DNA from: Adiantum capillus-veneris
Lineage: Eukaryota; Streptophyta; Polypodiopsida; Polypodiales; Pteridaceae
NCBI GenBank assembly: GCA_014529385.2
Contig: CM043959.1
Coordinates: 9,760,809-9,824,808, forward strand
Reading direction: 5' to 3'
Length of the DNA: 64,000 bases
The notes beneath the pieces are model-generated. The model was given only the letters and a program-made list of their open reading frames with translations, searched no databases and was not told the origin of the DNA. The position numbers and the translations under genes are program-made. Within the stretch, counting starts at the first letter, position 1, and each line of letters begins with the position of its first letter. Below, one piece after another: positions 33,179-44,062 of the stretch.

Positions 33179-33321
33179 TGTTGAGATGTAGAGAGAAAGA
33201 GAGAGAGACCAGCCAAGAGACACACCATGTACGCTCCCAAAGACTGATTCATATTGAGGACAAGATACAAATATATAGGTGAGACCAAGTTGAGTAGAGT
33301 GAGCCATATATAGCTCCAACA
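33179..33321 (-). repeat. Copia-B 5' LTR
   Basis: This is the partner of 9489-9631, at 143 bp a short LTR even for a copia element. Confidence 0.9.
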
Positions 33322-35060
33322 ATATAGACTTCTGATGATCTGATGCCATATTTATACTTCAATTGACTTGACATCAAACTAGGTGAGCAAAAAGGAACTC
33401 CGTTGAAGTGAAAGCCTTCATATTACATACATGGAATGAGATAAGTGGAAATATATTCAAATTAAAAATTAGATTCAGATACAAGGGTTTTGGAAATATT
33501 GATATGAAAGTATGACTATTACAAGGCTCAACACTTAGTGCTCCTAATGTTAAAGCTATAGCATCACAAGTGAATAATCTTGTTATCCCAATATTTATTT
33601 TGGTTCTAGGTATTTTATATTACTTATTTGTCAAAGTCTAGGTAAGAAAATCTGCTAAGGTGAGTATTTAAGCACCACCTTGCCCCCATTGTAAATCATC
33701 AATGCACTACCAAGGTTGGTTGATTCAATTGTTTACATGTTCTTTTTTATTTGTTGAGAGCTAAAAATAATTATAAAGCTAGTTGGCCCCACCTTGACCA
33801 ATCTCTATCTAGCATGAAAGTTACAAGGAAAAAAACAGAGTGCATTTTGCATGAATCTTTTGCTTCTACTATAAATCATGGGAGATATATATGCAAAAGA
33901 TTCAAAATACTCTCATTGAGTACAAAAGATTAGCTAAAGAAATTAGAGCAAAAACAAGGATGATGATATCTGAGAAGATCTCTCATACTGAAAAATCTCT
34001 CCAATGCTGACCACCCCCCTGCTAGGCTCATTGAACTTAAAAATTCTCTTAGACAAGAAGAGCTCTTGAAAGCCAACAATGCCCTTTCTTTCATTAGAGA
34101 ATGTCAGGCTAGTAAAATTGAGAGACCCTCCAAAAAAAGTTTCGGATGTATAAAAAGAAAAAGGCAAAGGACTTTATCCCCCCCCCTTAGAAAGTTAAAG
34201 TTGGTATTGTTACTACATCCTTAAATGATAACCTTACCATAGCCCTCGGGGGGTGCACTATGTAATCATGTTAATGTATAACGTGAGTTCGATAGGAGGG
34301 GTTTCGAAATGCAAAAAAATTAGAAAATTTCCAATGATACATTAAAATAAGGTATTTTTATATTCAATTTGAGAAAAAAATCCTAAAATAAGGGGTCATT
34401 TTATTCATTCAGACATGTTAAAAGAGGGGGATTTTTAATACGACACTAACACAAGTTATATACGGGATACTAAATGGTGAACCCCCCAAGCCATAGACAA
34501 ATATTTATTTACCAATTATATATTCTCTTGTGCTCCCAAAAGGGATAGATAGATTCAAAAAGCAAGGGCGCTTGTTGCTAGACGATAGGAAAAATGCACA
34601 TTCTGTAGCATTAGGAGAAAGTTGGACTCACTTTTGGGCCCAGTAAGAAGTGCCACGTCGGCTTAGAGAGAGAAAATGAAAATGTTAAATTGTGCATTTA
34701 TGTGATACTTTTTTGCGCAACAAAAAGCCAAAATGACATTCTTTGGTAGGTAGCCGCCGTCCTTATCATTCTTATCCTTCATTCTCTTGTCAAGAATCCA
34801 ACTAACCGTATGACTAATGATTTGAAATTCCAACTTACAATCGTTCCCTCCAGAAACATAAGCCACACGAACTCTATCAACTCTAAACTTGAGAATATGG
34901 CCTTCCCTCCCAAAACCTGAGATATTTCATGAGTTTCAAGTCTCCGTCTTCTTCTCTATCAACTCTAGGAATGGAGAACGCTTCTTTTCCTGATGAAAAC
35001 ACTAATTTGAACTTGCAATCCTCAGCCCCTTCATCTTTAACACTTAAAGAACACACATCG
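33322..35060. other. Unassigned region
   Basis: I see no reliable gene. A stretch near 33880-34190 reads on the plus strand as a Lys/Arg/Glu-rich frame with stops ('ARLIELKNSLRQEELLKA') that could be a fragment of a LINE pre-RT region, but the match is too weak to name. A C run lies at about 34178-34187. Confidence 0.35.
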
Positions 35061-35169
35061 TCTTCATGTTGATGTATTGCAAGAGTACGCACCGTTGCAG
35101 AAACCTAGGAGGGAGTCTTTCTTATCTTAACGGGAGAAAGAACTTAGAAGGACAAACAGGGAACATCAT

Positions 35170-37317
35170 TTGGATTTGTGGACCGATGGGTCTATTTATC
35201 CAAAGGATCCTACGACAAATTTGCTACCTCCCTTTGATAATATCACTAACCTCTTACATTTCACAGGCGATGGCAAGGATGGGCTATTGGGATACACCGA
35301 ACATTTGGAAATGAGAGGATTGAATGCGGAAAGACAAAGAAACTTCCTGGCGATGGAGAACATGCAGTTGAAGAAACTTAATGAAGCATGCTCTCAAAAG
35401 ATTTCATCAAACAGAGAGACAATCCAAGGCCTTGAGAAGAAGATCACAAGGCCTCGCATGGTGCTTTTTTGGCAGCTCTTTACTGCATCCAAACTCGAAC
35501 CTTGCAGGCTTCAATGTCGGAGTGCATTACAGCCGTCTAGTTCCAAAAGAAGTAGTTGAAGAGATGATAACTCAAAAAAAAATTCGTAAGTTGAAAGGGA
35601 GGCTACTTACCTCCTTCATGAACGAGAATCAGCTGGAGCCAATGGAAGTGCAAGCAATACTTCATGAGAGTGGCATCTTGCAGATGGGATACAGGGCACT
35701 CTTCAAAGCATTAGCTAAAAGGTCTCAAAATAAACTACAGAGAAGATCATTGTTTCCAAAGCCATCACATGTAAAGGCTGCTTGCCGACACGTAAACGAT
35801 GAGGTGTTTGAGAAACTTGGGTCACCATTCCATATTGAAGTAACGTTCTTAGGCAAGGACGGCAAAGAGGTACAGTTTAACGAGCACAAAAACCTCTTCG
35901 TTGATCTTGAAGCATTGCAAAGGTATGTAGTTCACTTCTTTGACATCAGTCGAGAGGAGTGCAGTGGGGTTCTCAAGTTTGTTTTGAAGCTCGACGAGTG
36001 CGAGGTCCTGAAGAACAAGAAGCTGGAGAGAGTCACCGTTACCCTCATGAACAGAGCTCTGGATCCATCAATAACGAAAGAGGATCCACGATACTTCACC
36101 GTGCAATCCAAAAACAACATTCTTACTCTAGGATCATTTCAGGTATACTTCGTTCACTCTATGATAACAAAAATATTGATTATTTGGTTGTTGATTTTGT
36201 GTTTTCATTTTTCACTGCAGGTTGATAAGGAAAATTTTGAAATCCTCGATTGGGCTTTTAGTCAAACCCAAATTCCTTCTATCATCAGTGAACAAAGAAA
36301 CGGAGCCGTTCTTTCAGTGGAAGGATTTGGTGACTACACAGCGGAATGGCACATGGCAGGTGACTTAAAGACCCTTAAGTGTATGTACAACATAACACAT
36401 GGAGCAGCTGTGGCAAATCCATGCTTATATTGCATGGTTGATGCACAATCTCTTGAGAGTGTGCAATGGAATAGATCTCCCAACATAAGTCTTCAAGATA
36501 AGACTTTTAAACCAGTGCTTGATATTCCTCTGAGTAGAGTTCACGTATGTACACTTCATGCACTTTGTCGAATAATTGAAAAGGTGGTTCATTTGTACAT
36601 ATGTTTTGCATGGACATTAAAGCCAGAGAGTGAGTCAAAAAGAGTGATCAAATCATTAGAGGAAGTGCTCTCACACATTGGTTTGCATGGAGGCAATGTC
36701 AAAATTGAAGAGGACCCTAAGATGTCTCAAAGTCGGTACAAGGTGTCGAGGAAAGCATCGATAGGTGGAGTGAAGGCAAGAAGGTTTCTTGGGTTTAGCC
36801 TCAAAGATTCAGATAGAGAAGAAAGGAAAAACCTATTCAACAAATGGAAATAGTTTCATAAAGTGGTTAAGACAATGCTGGTGGTGGGGCAATCCAGAAT
36901 CACAAGGCGAACGTATGGAAATCACTAGATAAAATTTTCCACTACATTGAGCAGTATTCTTGGGACCAAAGTAAGCTCACATCATTACCTTACAGGGTGG
37001 GGTGGGCAACATATCACACATTATATGGCGGGTTGGCATTCTACGTATACAAAAGAAAATTTTAAATTGTACTCTACTCACCATTTTGTTTTATTTCAAT
37101 GCAGCACATACTGTTCAACCATGGTCCATATTTTGCCAAGACATACGGCTCACTATCAATATGGTCCACACAAGGCATGGAAAAAACCCACTACATGGCA
37201 AGAACAGGTTATTTTAAGCACACTAGACATGGGGGAGGAAAAGATAAGGCCAATAGCCTATTAGAGTTACACCAATGGACTTATAGACGACTAATTCATA
37301 GAGCAAGGAAGAACTAA
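35170..37317 (+). pseudogene. Spliced gene of an uncharacterised transposase-like family
   Basis: A coiled-coil start (35275-35450) shifts frame into a 490-codon ORF (35381-36853). A GT-AG intron of 78 bases (36143-36220) is kept open in frame. The second exon holds 'HMAGDLKTLKCMYNI', a CLYC pair about 20 residues later, and 'VCTLHALCRIIEKVV' near 36545-36590. A third part follows after further stops and a 60-base intron (37045-37104): 'FAKTYGSLSIWSTQGMEK' and an HxxRHGGG block. The GD(L/M)K ... CxxC ... LHxxLR order is what I remember from uncharacterised, probably DDE-type, multi-copy proteins of animals and lower plants. It is decayed, and no inverted termini were found. Confidence 0.55.
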
Positions 37318-37530
37318 CTTCTTAAGAGTTGAGAAATTACACGGTCTTTACAACACATCCGCAAAGAGAAGAAATAGATGTCTTGGGGAGCTTCAAATGC
37401 GGCAGAGAGCCATGCAAGGTGGCGACGGTCACGAGTTAGGAGCGGGAGAAGATGGACCTAAGCCCGTCATTTTTATCCTCTTCGATGCACCTTCTTCTTC
37501 CTCACTTTGTACCTCTTCGATGTGCAAGCT

Positions 37531-37815
37531 CTATAGATGAGCTCGCTTCTCTGTTGATGGCAGCATCCCCACGGAAATCAGGCATCTTCTTTCCCTTAGA
37601 AACAACTGCTTGTTGTATGGATCTAAGCTTTTCGGGTCTTCAACCCCTGCAGCCAGAGACTGAGTTGTGTAGGACATGAAATAAGGGGCTCTGAGTGCTT
37701 GGCACCCATACCCAATGCCAAATACACGTAGAGCAAACTGTTTCTCAATAAAAATTAGTCTTTCTGCATTTAGTGGGAGGGGGTGCCCACCACACAATCT
37801 TGTAATAAGTTTCAT
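37531..37815 (-). other. Unrecognised coding-like frame
   Basis: This 94-codon minus-strand frame has balanced composition and no repeats. It may be an exon of the minus-strand gene suggested by the fragments at 38290-38788 and 41090-41700, with which it shares orientation. No family was recognised. Confidence 0.25.
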
Positions 37816-38289
37816 TGCAAACAGTGGGAACTTTGCATTGTCATCGGAGTATTCCTTGTGGTATATTATGATCTACATAAAAATTGTATTGAATTTATGG
37901 GCCGTAAGTGAGATGAGTACCATTGCGAGGTACTTAAATTGTTTCTACAAACCTTTTTGTGGTTGAAACGCCCGATGTAGTGAGACAACGCCGTATCCTT
38001 GCCTTGGACTCGAGTGACAAGCCCTTGCCGTGCACCTCCCGCTCTTCTAAGGAAACTATCGTCATACACTAGCACTTGTCAAGAAAAAAAATCATCATGA
38101 TATTTTATCAGCGGGCCATCTCCAATACCATCCAAATGCACGACAAAAGTTATCATCTGGTTCTCGTCCATTTCCAGCATCGACCTCCCCCACAAGTGAA
38201 TAGACTGACTATTCATTACCTGATCTCTGGGGGCCATGGACCTACCGATGTTTTCCAAGCCGAGTTGTTTTGTTGTCGATTGAAACTAC

Positions 38290-38788
38290 TCATCTGTTGG
38301 CAAATTGGCCTCTCCAGACTTCGCTTTCATTGAATGTATCTTTGATCAGTTTCCACCCTGAAGTAAACTGTGAGTCACGGACTGCTGTGTCAGCAATAAG
38401 ATCCTGGTCCACTCGATCATCATCCACAAGCCCCATGTCTGCCTCACAAAAATTTGCAATTGCAGCTAGGCAGTAGTCCTCCCGTATATTGAGCTCATTC
38501 ATGATATCTGTGAGCAGAACATAGTGGGTGTCGCTTGCCATAGCTAGGAGCACAATTCAGAGGCAAAGTCACTTCCTTACTTGGACTTTCTTGCTTGCAC
38601 CCTATTGCTGCATCCGTATGAGAAATAAGAGTTAAGCCCACATCAAATGTTTCCTTTAGTACCTCTACTCGCTCCTCTTCTGGGTCTAACTGCACCTCCA
38701 CATGCTCTACCTCTTTTTCCGGCGCCAATGGACAACTACCGCAAGTTGTTGATGACTGGGAAGTCTCTGACTCACCATCCGTCTGCAA
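38290..38788 (-). other. Unrecognised coding-like fragments
   Basis: Two overlapping minus-strand frames meet near 38540. The upstream one is Glu/Val-rich ('EKEVEHVEVQLDPEEERVEV'); the downstream one is acidic and helical ('MNELNIREDYCLAAIANFCE', then 'DMGLVDDDRVDQDLIA'). The composition is protein-like and free of simple repeats. They could be exons of one gene on this strand. Confidence 0.35.
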
Positions 38789-39269
38789 GTATAAGTAACT
38801 GACAAACCGGTGGTAGAATTACACTAAGCGACACTTTTTGAAGTGCTTCATACACCTGTCTTGTACAAGCAGTGCATTGGAGGACACTTTTCTAGACAAA
38901 GATTCAATCTCCTTGAAGCACTCTTGTCAGGGTCAAGGTGGTCGCTGGTCGGCTGGGTGCACATATCTCATGCCATCAACTGTCATGTAATTGTCATAAG
39001 TGACTGCCTCATACTGTTGCAAATGGGCTTGTAGGTACTCAAATGAGCAATCTATAATCCTCTGTGTAGAAAACTCTGCATTAAACATTCCTGATAGTTC
39101 TGGTGCATGGTGATGAGTACGGGCGTTGTATAAGAACCTGAATAGTTTTTCTTCACATGTATCTCACTCACGTCTGTCTCCTGGACTATGATCCCCATGA
39201 CTAAAAGAAAAAGCAAGCCAAAACTATTTGATGTCATAACCAAGCGAATATTGAGCCTCGAGTACCCCT

Positions 39270-39700
39270 TAAGGTCTCTATTCGCTTGGTTTTGTCCCAT
39301 GCGCTAATGTCATAAGAGGTGACGTGAGTTGAGTCAGAACAAAGCGAGTAGGGGCCCCAAGAATCTCCGAAGGGACCTATTCACTTGGTTCTGTCCCGTG
39401 CGCTAATGTCATAAAAGGTTACGTCACTTGAGTCAGAACCAAGCGAATAGGGCCCCAAGAATCTCCGAAGGCCCCTATTCGCTTGGTTTTGTCCCGTGCG
39501 CTAATGTCATAAAAGGTGACGTCTCTTGAGTAAGAACCAAGCGAATAGGGGCCCAAGAATCTCCAAAGGCCCCTATTTGCTTGGTTTTGTCCCGTGCGCT
39601 AATTTCATAAAAGGTGATGTCACTTGAGTCAGAACCAAGAGAATAGGGACCCAAGAATCTCCAAAGGGCCCTATTCGCTTGGTTCTGTCCTGTGACCCAA
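39270..39700. repeat. 98-bp tandem array of hairpin-forming units
   Basis: About four units start at 39281, 39380, 39478 and 39576, and a fifth begins at 39674. Within each unit CCTATTCGCTTGGTT is followed about 45 bases later by its inverted copy AACCAAGCGAATAGG, so single strands would fold into a stem of about 16-19 bp. The reading frames here are translations of the repeat. Confidence 0.9.
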
Positions 39701-40058
39701 GCATTCAAAACAGGTGGATAAGAACAGAGAATTTAATGTTATCAATGATAGATTTATAGGCCTACTCACTCACTATGCCCAAACTTAGGCACGGTCACAT
39801 AAGGAGTAATTATTCCAACCATGCGGTTTCAGACTTTTAATTTTACCCTAACGCAGTGGCTTCGGTGCACACACAGTTAACAACACATAGGAAGGGGAGA
39901 GAGGCAGGGAGAAAGAACCTATCTCTACAATATCCAATGGTGCCAAGTTGGATGGTGATGTCGCAGGCCGCCGACAGCAAGAACCAGAAGGTGGCGATGG
40001 CGATGGCGATGGCGATGCGGCAACAAAGGACTCGACCCAGTGGAGGTCGTTCAACGTA

Positions 40059-40424
40059 GGATCACGAGAGGTGGCCAAGGGGAAGAGTGAAAAAAATGCA
40101 AAGGCAATGGCGATCTGTTTGTTCTACTTGGACATGAAGATGGCGACTACAAGGGCGATCGGCTTCTGACTCTCACCGCAGGATCACAAGAGGTGGCCAA
40201 GGGGAAGAGCGTAGAAAATGAAAAGGCAATAGCGATCTATTTGTTATACTTGGAGATGGAGATGGCGCCTGCAAGGGCGATCGGCGTCTGACTCTAAACG
40301 CAAGATCACGAGAGCTGGCCAAGGGAAAGAGTGCAAAAAAGGCAAAGGCAGCAGTGATCTGTTTGTTCCACTTGGAGATGGAGATGGCAACTGGAAGGGT
40401 GATTGGCATCTGTCTGACCCTAAA
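40059..40424. repeat. 122-bp tandem repeat, three copies
   Basis: Units start near 40059, 40181 and 40303, each beginning 'g(g/a)atcac(g/a)agag' and containing 'gatggcg' and 'agggcgatcggc'. A short GATGGC run precedes them at about 39995-40018. No coding function is evident. Confidence 0.9.
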
Positions 40425-41089
40425 CGGTCACTCAAAAAGGCACGTGGGGCTCTTCTCACAAGGACAACCAGTAATGAATGGTCTCAGATTTCCATGCAGT
40501 ACGATTTACCAACCACTATCTCACGCATAACTGAAGGTGTCGCCCTCCCCGAGGTAAGCATTCTAAGTTTAGAGGCAGTACCCCCGCCAAACATTTTAAC
40601 CATTCTGCCTCTTTTCGCGTGCTCTACTGCGCATCATTCTAATTAACTCTACCCCCATCGATGCTATGTGGTAACCAAACCGTCCCAACTCGATCCATCA
40701 CCTCTTACTCTTGTGCATCCTTCTCTTACTCCTGTTCTGCAGTGCTTTAGTGATGCAGAACTCTACACATAGTGAAGAGGTATGCTACTTACTACCCTTC
40801 TGTGCACTTGTAAACCCTGTTTGCTGCACCTGTTTTCTTGGTATTGACCATCGTCCTTACCATAGGATGTTTTCTTTTACACTTTTCCTTGGTCATTACC
40901 AAGCGAATAAGGGAAGGCCACTTAGTTCGATGCCCGTGTTCGCTTGGTACTGACCTCGGAAAAGTTAAGTGATGTCTACTAGTATAGAGGTCAATGCTAA
41001 GCAAACAAGGGGAAGGTAAACCCTGTTTGTTGCGGGTTTAGGTTTTTTTTACCAAATACGCATTTTGAATTTATAAGGGAGAAACAAAA
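40425..41089. other. Unassigned region with one diverged hairpin unit
   Basis: A diverged copy of the hairpin repeat (TACCAAGCGAATAAGGG, then TTCGCTTGGTACTGACC) lies at 40897-40952. No gene is recognised. Confidence 0.5.
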
Positions 41090-41700
41090 TTACAAATTAA
41101 CACCGGGTCTTGAAATAGAAAACACTAGGGACAGGCGCAAAGGCCAAGTTCCAGACTTTACAAAGAGTGGCTTACTAGTTTTCGGGGGTTTAGGGTTCTC
41201 AATAACCATGTAGTCCTTTTCCTTCATAGCGAGAATATCTCTTCCTGAAGCCTGTTGCAAAGTTAATGGCTTCCTCATATTTACTGGCTAGCTCAAGCAC
41301 TTCATCCTTCATCTCCTGTAGACAATAAAAGATAGCCTCTACCAGTCATTCTTGGCGAGCAATCGTTGTAGGTCTTCAAACCTTCTTGCTTCCAGAGAGT
41401 CTTTAAGGATTGAGATCCTGTGCCTGATGATCACATTTGTTCCAGCCTTAGGCTAGCATCCTGCACAAAGCATTTAGCAAATAAGCTCTTCAAACTAGGA
41501 GCAGAAAGCAAAAAATTACCAGTGGCTTACCTCGAGAATTGACTCCCGTGTTGATAGCAGCCACTCTCGGGCTGTGTCGATCGAGAACATTAAGGGTAAC
41601 ATCGGGGGAGGGCCAAGGGGGGACCTCCTGAGGAGGGCCCAGATGCGGTGTTGCTGGCGCTGCAGGAGTATACCTTGGAAAGGCATCACCACTATCCTAA
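41090..41700 (-). other. Spliced coding-like fragments, unrecognised
   Basis: Three minus-strand pieces look like exons: about 41640-41533 (ends 'AAINTGVNSR' before a GTAAG donor), about 41458-41345 ('IIRHRISILKDSLEARRFED', then 'LAKNDW' before GTAGAG), and about 41317-41100 (after a TTGTCTACAG acceptor: 'DEVLELASKYEEAINFATGF', later 'PKPPKTSKPLFVKSGTW'). Reading frames break between them. Helical, charged composition suggests a real ancestral protein, but I cannot name it. Confidence 0.35.
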
Positions 41701-41989
41701 GATTCTTGTAGTTGTTCTATGAAACCCTGAGCTTGGTTTTCAAAAAACTGCTGCTTAAATAGACTAGATGGACATGCCTAAAAAGCAGAGCCTGGGTTCT
41801 GGCTTATGAGTGGTCTGTGAGGGGTGGTACCACCATGCAGTTTCATGAAAGGTAGACATGGGAGAAAGAAGCAATGGTACCACCCCCCCTAGATTAGGGG
41901 AGGTGATGGAAGGAAACGACATGACAGTTAGGACCGCATGGACTTAAACTTCTGCTTCACATAGGTATTTTGTTGCAACGGATGCAAAC

Positions 41990-42430
41990 CTGTTCGCTTG
42001 GTACTGACCTCAGAAAATATAAGTGATGTCTGCTATTACTATTTTCTGAGGTCACTACCGAGCGAATAAGGGAAGGCAAACGCTTTTCGATGCACCTCTT
42101 CGCTTGGTACTGACCTCAGAAAATATAAGTGATGTCTGCTATTACTATTTCCTGAGGTCATTACCGAGCGAATAAGGGAAGGCAAACTCTTTCCGATGCA
42201 CCTGTTCTCTTGGTACTGACCTCAGAAAATATAAGTGATGTCTGCTATTACTATTTTCGAGGTCATTACCGAGCGAATAAGGGAATGCAAACTCTTTCCG
42301 ATGCACCTTTTCGCTCGGTATTGACCTCAGAAAATATAAGTGATGTCTGCTATTACTATTTTTTGAGGTCTCTACCGAGCGAATAAGGAAAGGAAAACTC
42401 TTTCTGATGCACCTGTTCACTTGGTATTGA
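41990..42430. repeat. 105-bp tandem array of long-hairpin units
   Basis: Units start at 41993, 42099, 42205 and 42310, with a last start at 42415. Each has an arm of about 26 bases beginning TTCGCTTGGTACTGACC and an inverted arm ending GGTC(A)CTACCGAGCGAA, with a loop of about 22 bases; in the first unit 24 of 26 positions pair. The core resembles the 98-bp array at 39.3 kb, so the two are one family. Confidence 0.9.
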
Positions 42431-42500
42431 CCATTTCTGAAATCTGAAGTCCCTTGTGCTGATAAATGAATTGTCTTTTGGTGTTATGCTATTTGTAGAG

Positions 42501-42802
42501 ATGCCTCGTGTAAAGGCCACGGCTAGGAGGGCAAAAGGTGAATCTTTGAATTCTCAAGCAAGAAGACACCAATGTGAGGCACACAGTGGTGTACTGCAAG
42601 AGCTGTGCAGGATAGAACGACATGTTCAACCTGCTATTCCACATCTGCACTACTCTACCTTCAAGAAATTGGAGAAGACTACCTCGTTGAATTCTTCAGT
42701 GATGGATATATCCTGGGTGCCCATGCACATCGTGTTACTATCATGCCACAAGATTTTGATACTCTTCGGAGGTTGTGTTTCCGCTATGATGGGCTTCTTT
42801 AG
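42501..42802 (+). pseudogene. Histone H3-like segment
   Basis: From an ATG at 42501 the frame gives MPRVKATARR, which keeps R2, K4, T6, A7 and R8 of the H3 tail; K9 is Arg. A weak match to the H3 'GTVALREIR' region follows (GVLQELCRI). After a frame change, the next 50 codons (about 42640-42802) match the last two helices of the H3 histone fold: LQEIGEDYLVEFF, then HAHRVTIMPQDF and RRL. About 25 codons of the first helix region are missing between the two parts. EDYLV, DF and RRL resemble centromeric H3 variants, but this is not decisive. The end differs from H3 (CFRYDGLL, then TAG). Ty3-C inserted 120 bases downstream. Confidence 0.65.
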
Positions 42803-42805
42803 CTA

Positions 42806-42922
42806 GTGCCTATCCGGGATAGTAGAACCATGGATATTCTCAACATCCCCCCTCTCCATCCTTGTGCACGACAGACAGAGTCATCGAGGGCTGAAACAAA
42901 CAGCCGAAGGACCCGATCACGG
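42806..42922 (+). other. Reading frame joining the H3-like segment to the sequence beyond Ty3-C
   Basis: After the TAG that ends the H3-like segment, the same frame stays open to the Ty3-C insertion site (MDILNIPPLHP, then an Arg/Ser-rich end). Beyond Ty3-C, after one copy of the 4-base target duplication, the frame continues open for about 30 codons into an acidic region. This indicates that Ty3-C landed inside a coding exon. Confidence 0.5.
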
Positions 42923-44062
42923 TGTCAGGAGTTTTTTGGAGCAAGGGATTGCGCATATGTACATACCCATGCATGGTGCATCAAATAAAGTATTGCCCAT
43001 TTTCCAGAGCCAGGTGGTTACGTGGGGCCCACATGTGTACAGGTAGGACACCATGTACATAGTGCATCGATTTTCATCGTTACTAGTACCATTGTGTTTT
43101 TCTACAATAAGGAGGAGTTGGTAGCGCGTAAAACTTCTCGAGGAATCTATCCACGGGCCGACGACGTGAGGTCAGCAGGTGCGTCAGATGGCATCTAGTG
43201 GCGTTAGGAGGGCGAACGAGGTCAATATTTGCACGCGGATGAGGACGGACACAACGTGGGTAATTGCTTGTGAGAATTATGCAGAAAGGTCATCATGAGG
43301 ACCTTTTTTTGGGGCCACTTCACGTGGTGGCGAGGTGCATTATTGGAAAAAAGCTGAGTGCCAGGTGTGCGAATGATGCAAAAAGGTGACAACTATGCAC
43401 TGCGAGGTCAATTTTTGGCCTGTTCGGGGTCCGTTTGAGGTCATCTAAAAGGCCAAGGGTGCCCAACTAAAAAATCTAAGTGTGGGAACTGAAAAAACAG
43501 AGAGAAGACCAGAAAAAACGTGAAGAGGAGAGGAGGAACAGCCGCAGGTGTGTTTTTGCTCATTTTGGAGCCTGTTTTGGCCGTAAACTGCTCATCCGAG
43601 GTCGGATTTGAGCACTTTGACATTGTAGACTGGGGTTTTGGGCCGTTCCGGACGCGATGGCGCTGTCCATTTTTCCAAATTCCTCACTCTTTTCCTGCTG
43701 TTTTTCTGTGTAAGTTTCTCCTATGAGCGAAGTTTCTGCTCTAGTTTGTGATTGTATCTGGCTTATTTTACCCATATTGTGTGAGCTATTTGCCCCATTG
43801 GTGTTGGCCCAAGCTCAATTGTATCTAAACATCAGAAATTCTCCTCTTTTGAGCTGAGTTTTTTGGGTGTGTGTGTGTGTGTGTGTCTGTGTGGAGTGGG
43901 CAAGTGGATAGTCTCTCTCCTCTCACTCCAGAGGTGTGTTCCCTGTCTCGGCCAGGTGTGTTGTATAAGCCGAGTGGTGCCCCATAGTGTGTGTGTGTAT
44001 CTTCCCAAGAGTGTGTGTTGGGTTGTTATAGAGGCGTTGTGTGTGTTTTCATCCCGCTCACA
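42923..44062 (+). repeat. Ty3-C 5' LTR
   Basis: This copy is 18 bases longer than the right one at about 43499-43516. It contains a GT microsatellite near 43868-43890 and should hold the promoter. Confidence 0.92.

Larger units (their letters stand above)
9489..33321 (-). mobile_element. Copia-B, Ty1/copia element split by nested insertions
   Basis: The ends are two 143-bp LTRs (9489-9631 and 33179-33321), both beginning 'tgttgagatg' and ending 'gctccaaca' on the plus strand. Its own DNA is 9489-9709 and 30408-33321, about 3.1 kb. Flanks give 'attta' and 'atata', an imperfect 5-bp duplication at best. Inside are gag, a ruined protease and a short RNase H piece; integrase and RT are deleted. 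The rest (9710-30404) is a CACTA transposon that itself contains Ty3-B. The LTRs differ at about 8 of 143 positions. Confidence 0.85.

Noticed and set aside
33751-34190. LINE reverse transcriptase fragment
   Set aside because: Only a vague charged-helix resemblance is present, with no endonuclease or RT motif.
42145-42420. 91-codon minus-strand ORF with internal repeats
   Set aside because: It is the translation of the 105-bp hairpin array, whose unit length is near a multiple of three.
39270-42430. CRISPR-like array
   Set aside because: Units are directly adjacent with no unique spacers and no cas genes, in a plant nuclear context.
42501-42802. Functional histone H3 gene
   Set aside because: The frame changes inside it, about 25 codons of the fold are missing and the end is not H3-like; at most it is a degenerate or strongly diverged H3-like segment.
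43520-43775. ORFs of 68-71 codons repeated at 51065-51320
   Set aside because: They are duplicated only because they lie in the two Ty3-C LTRs.
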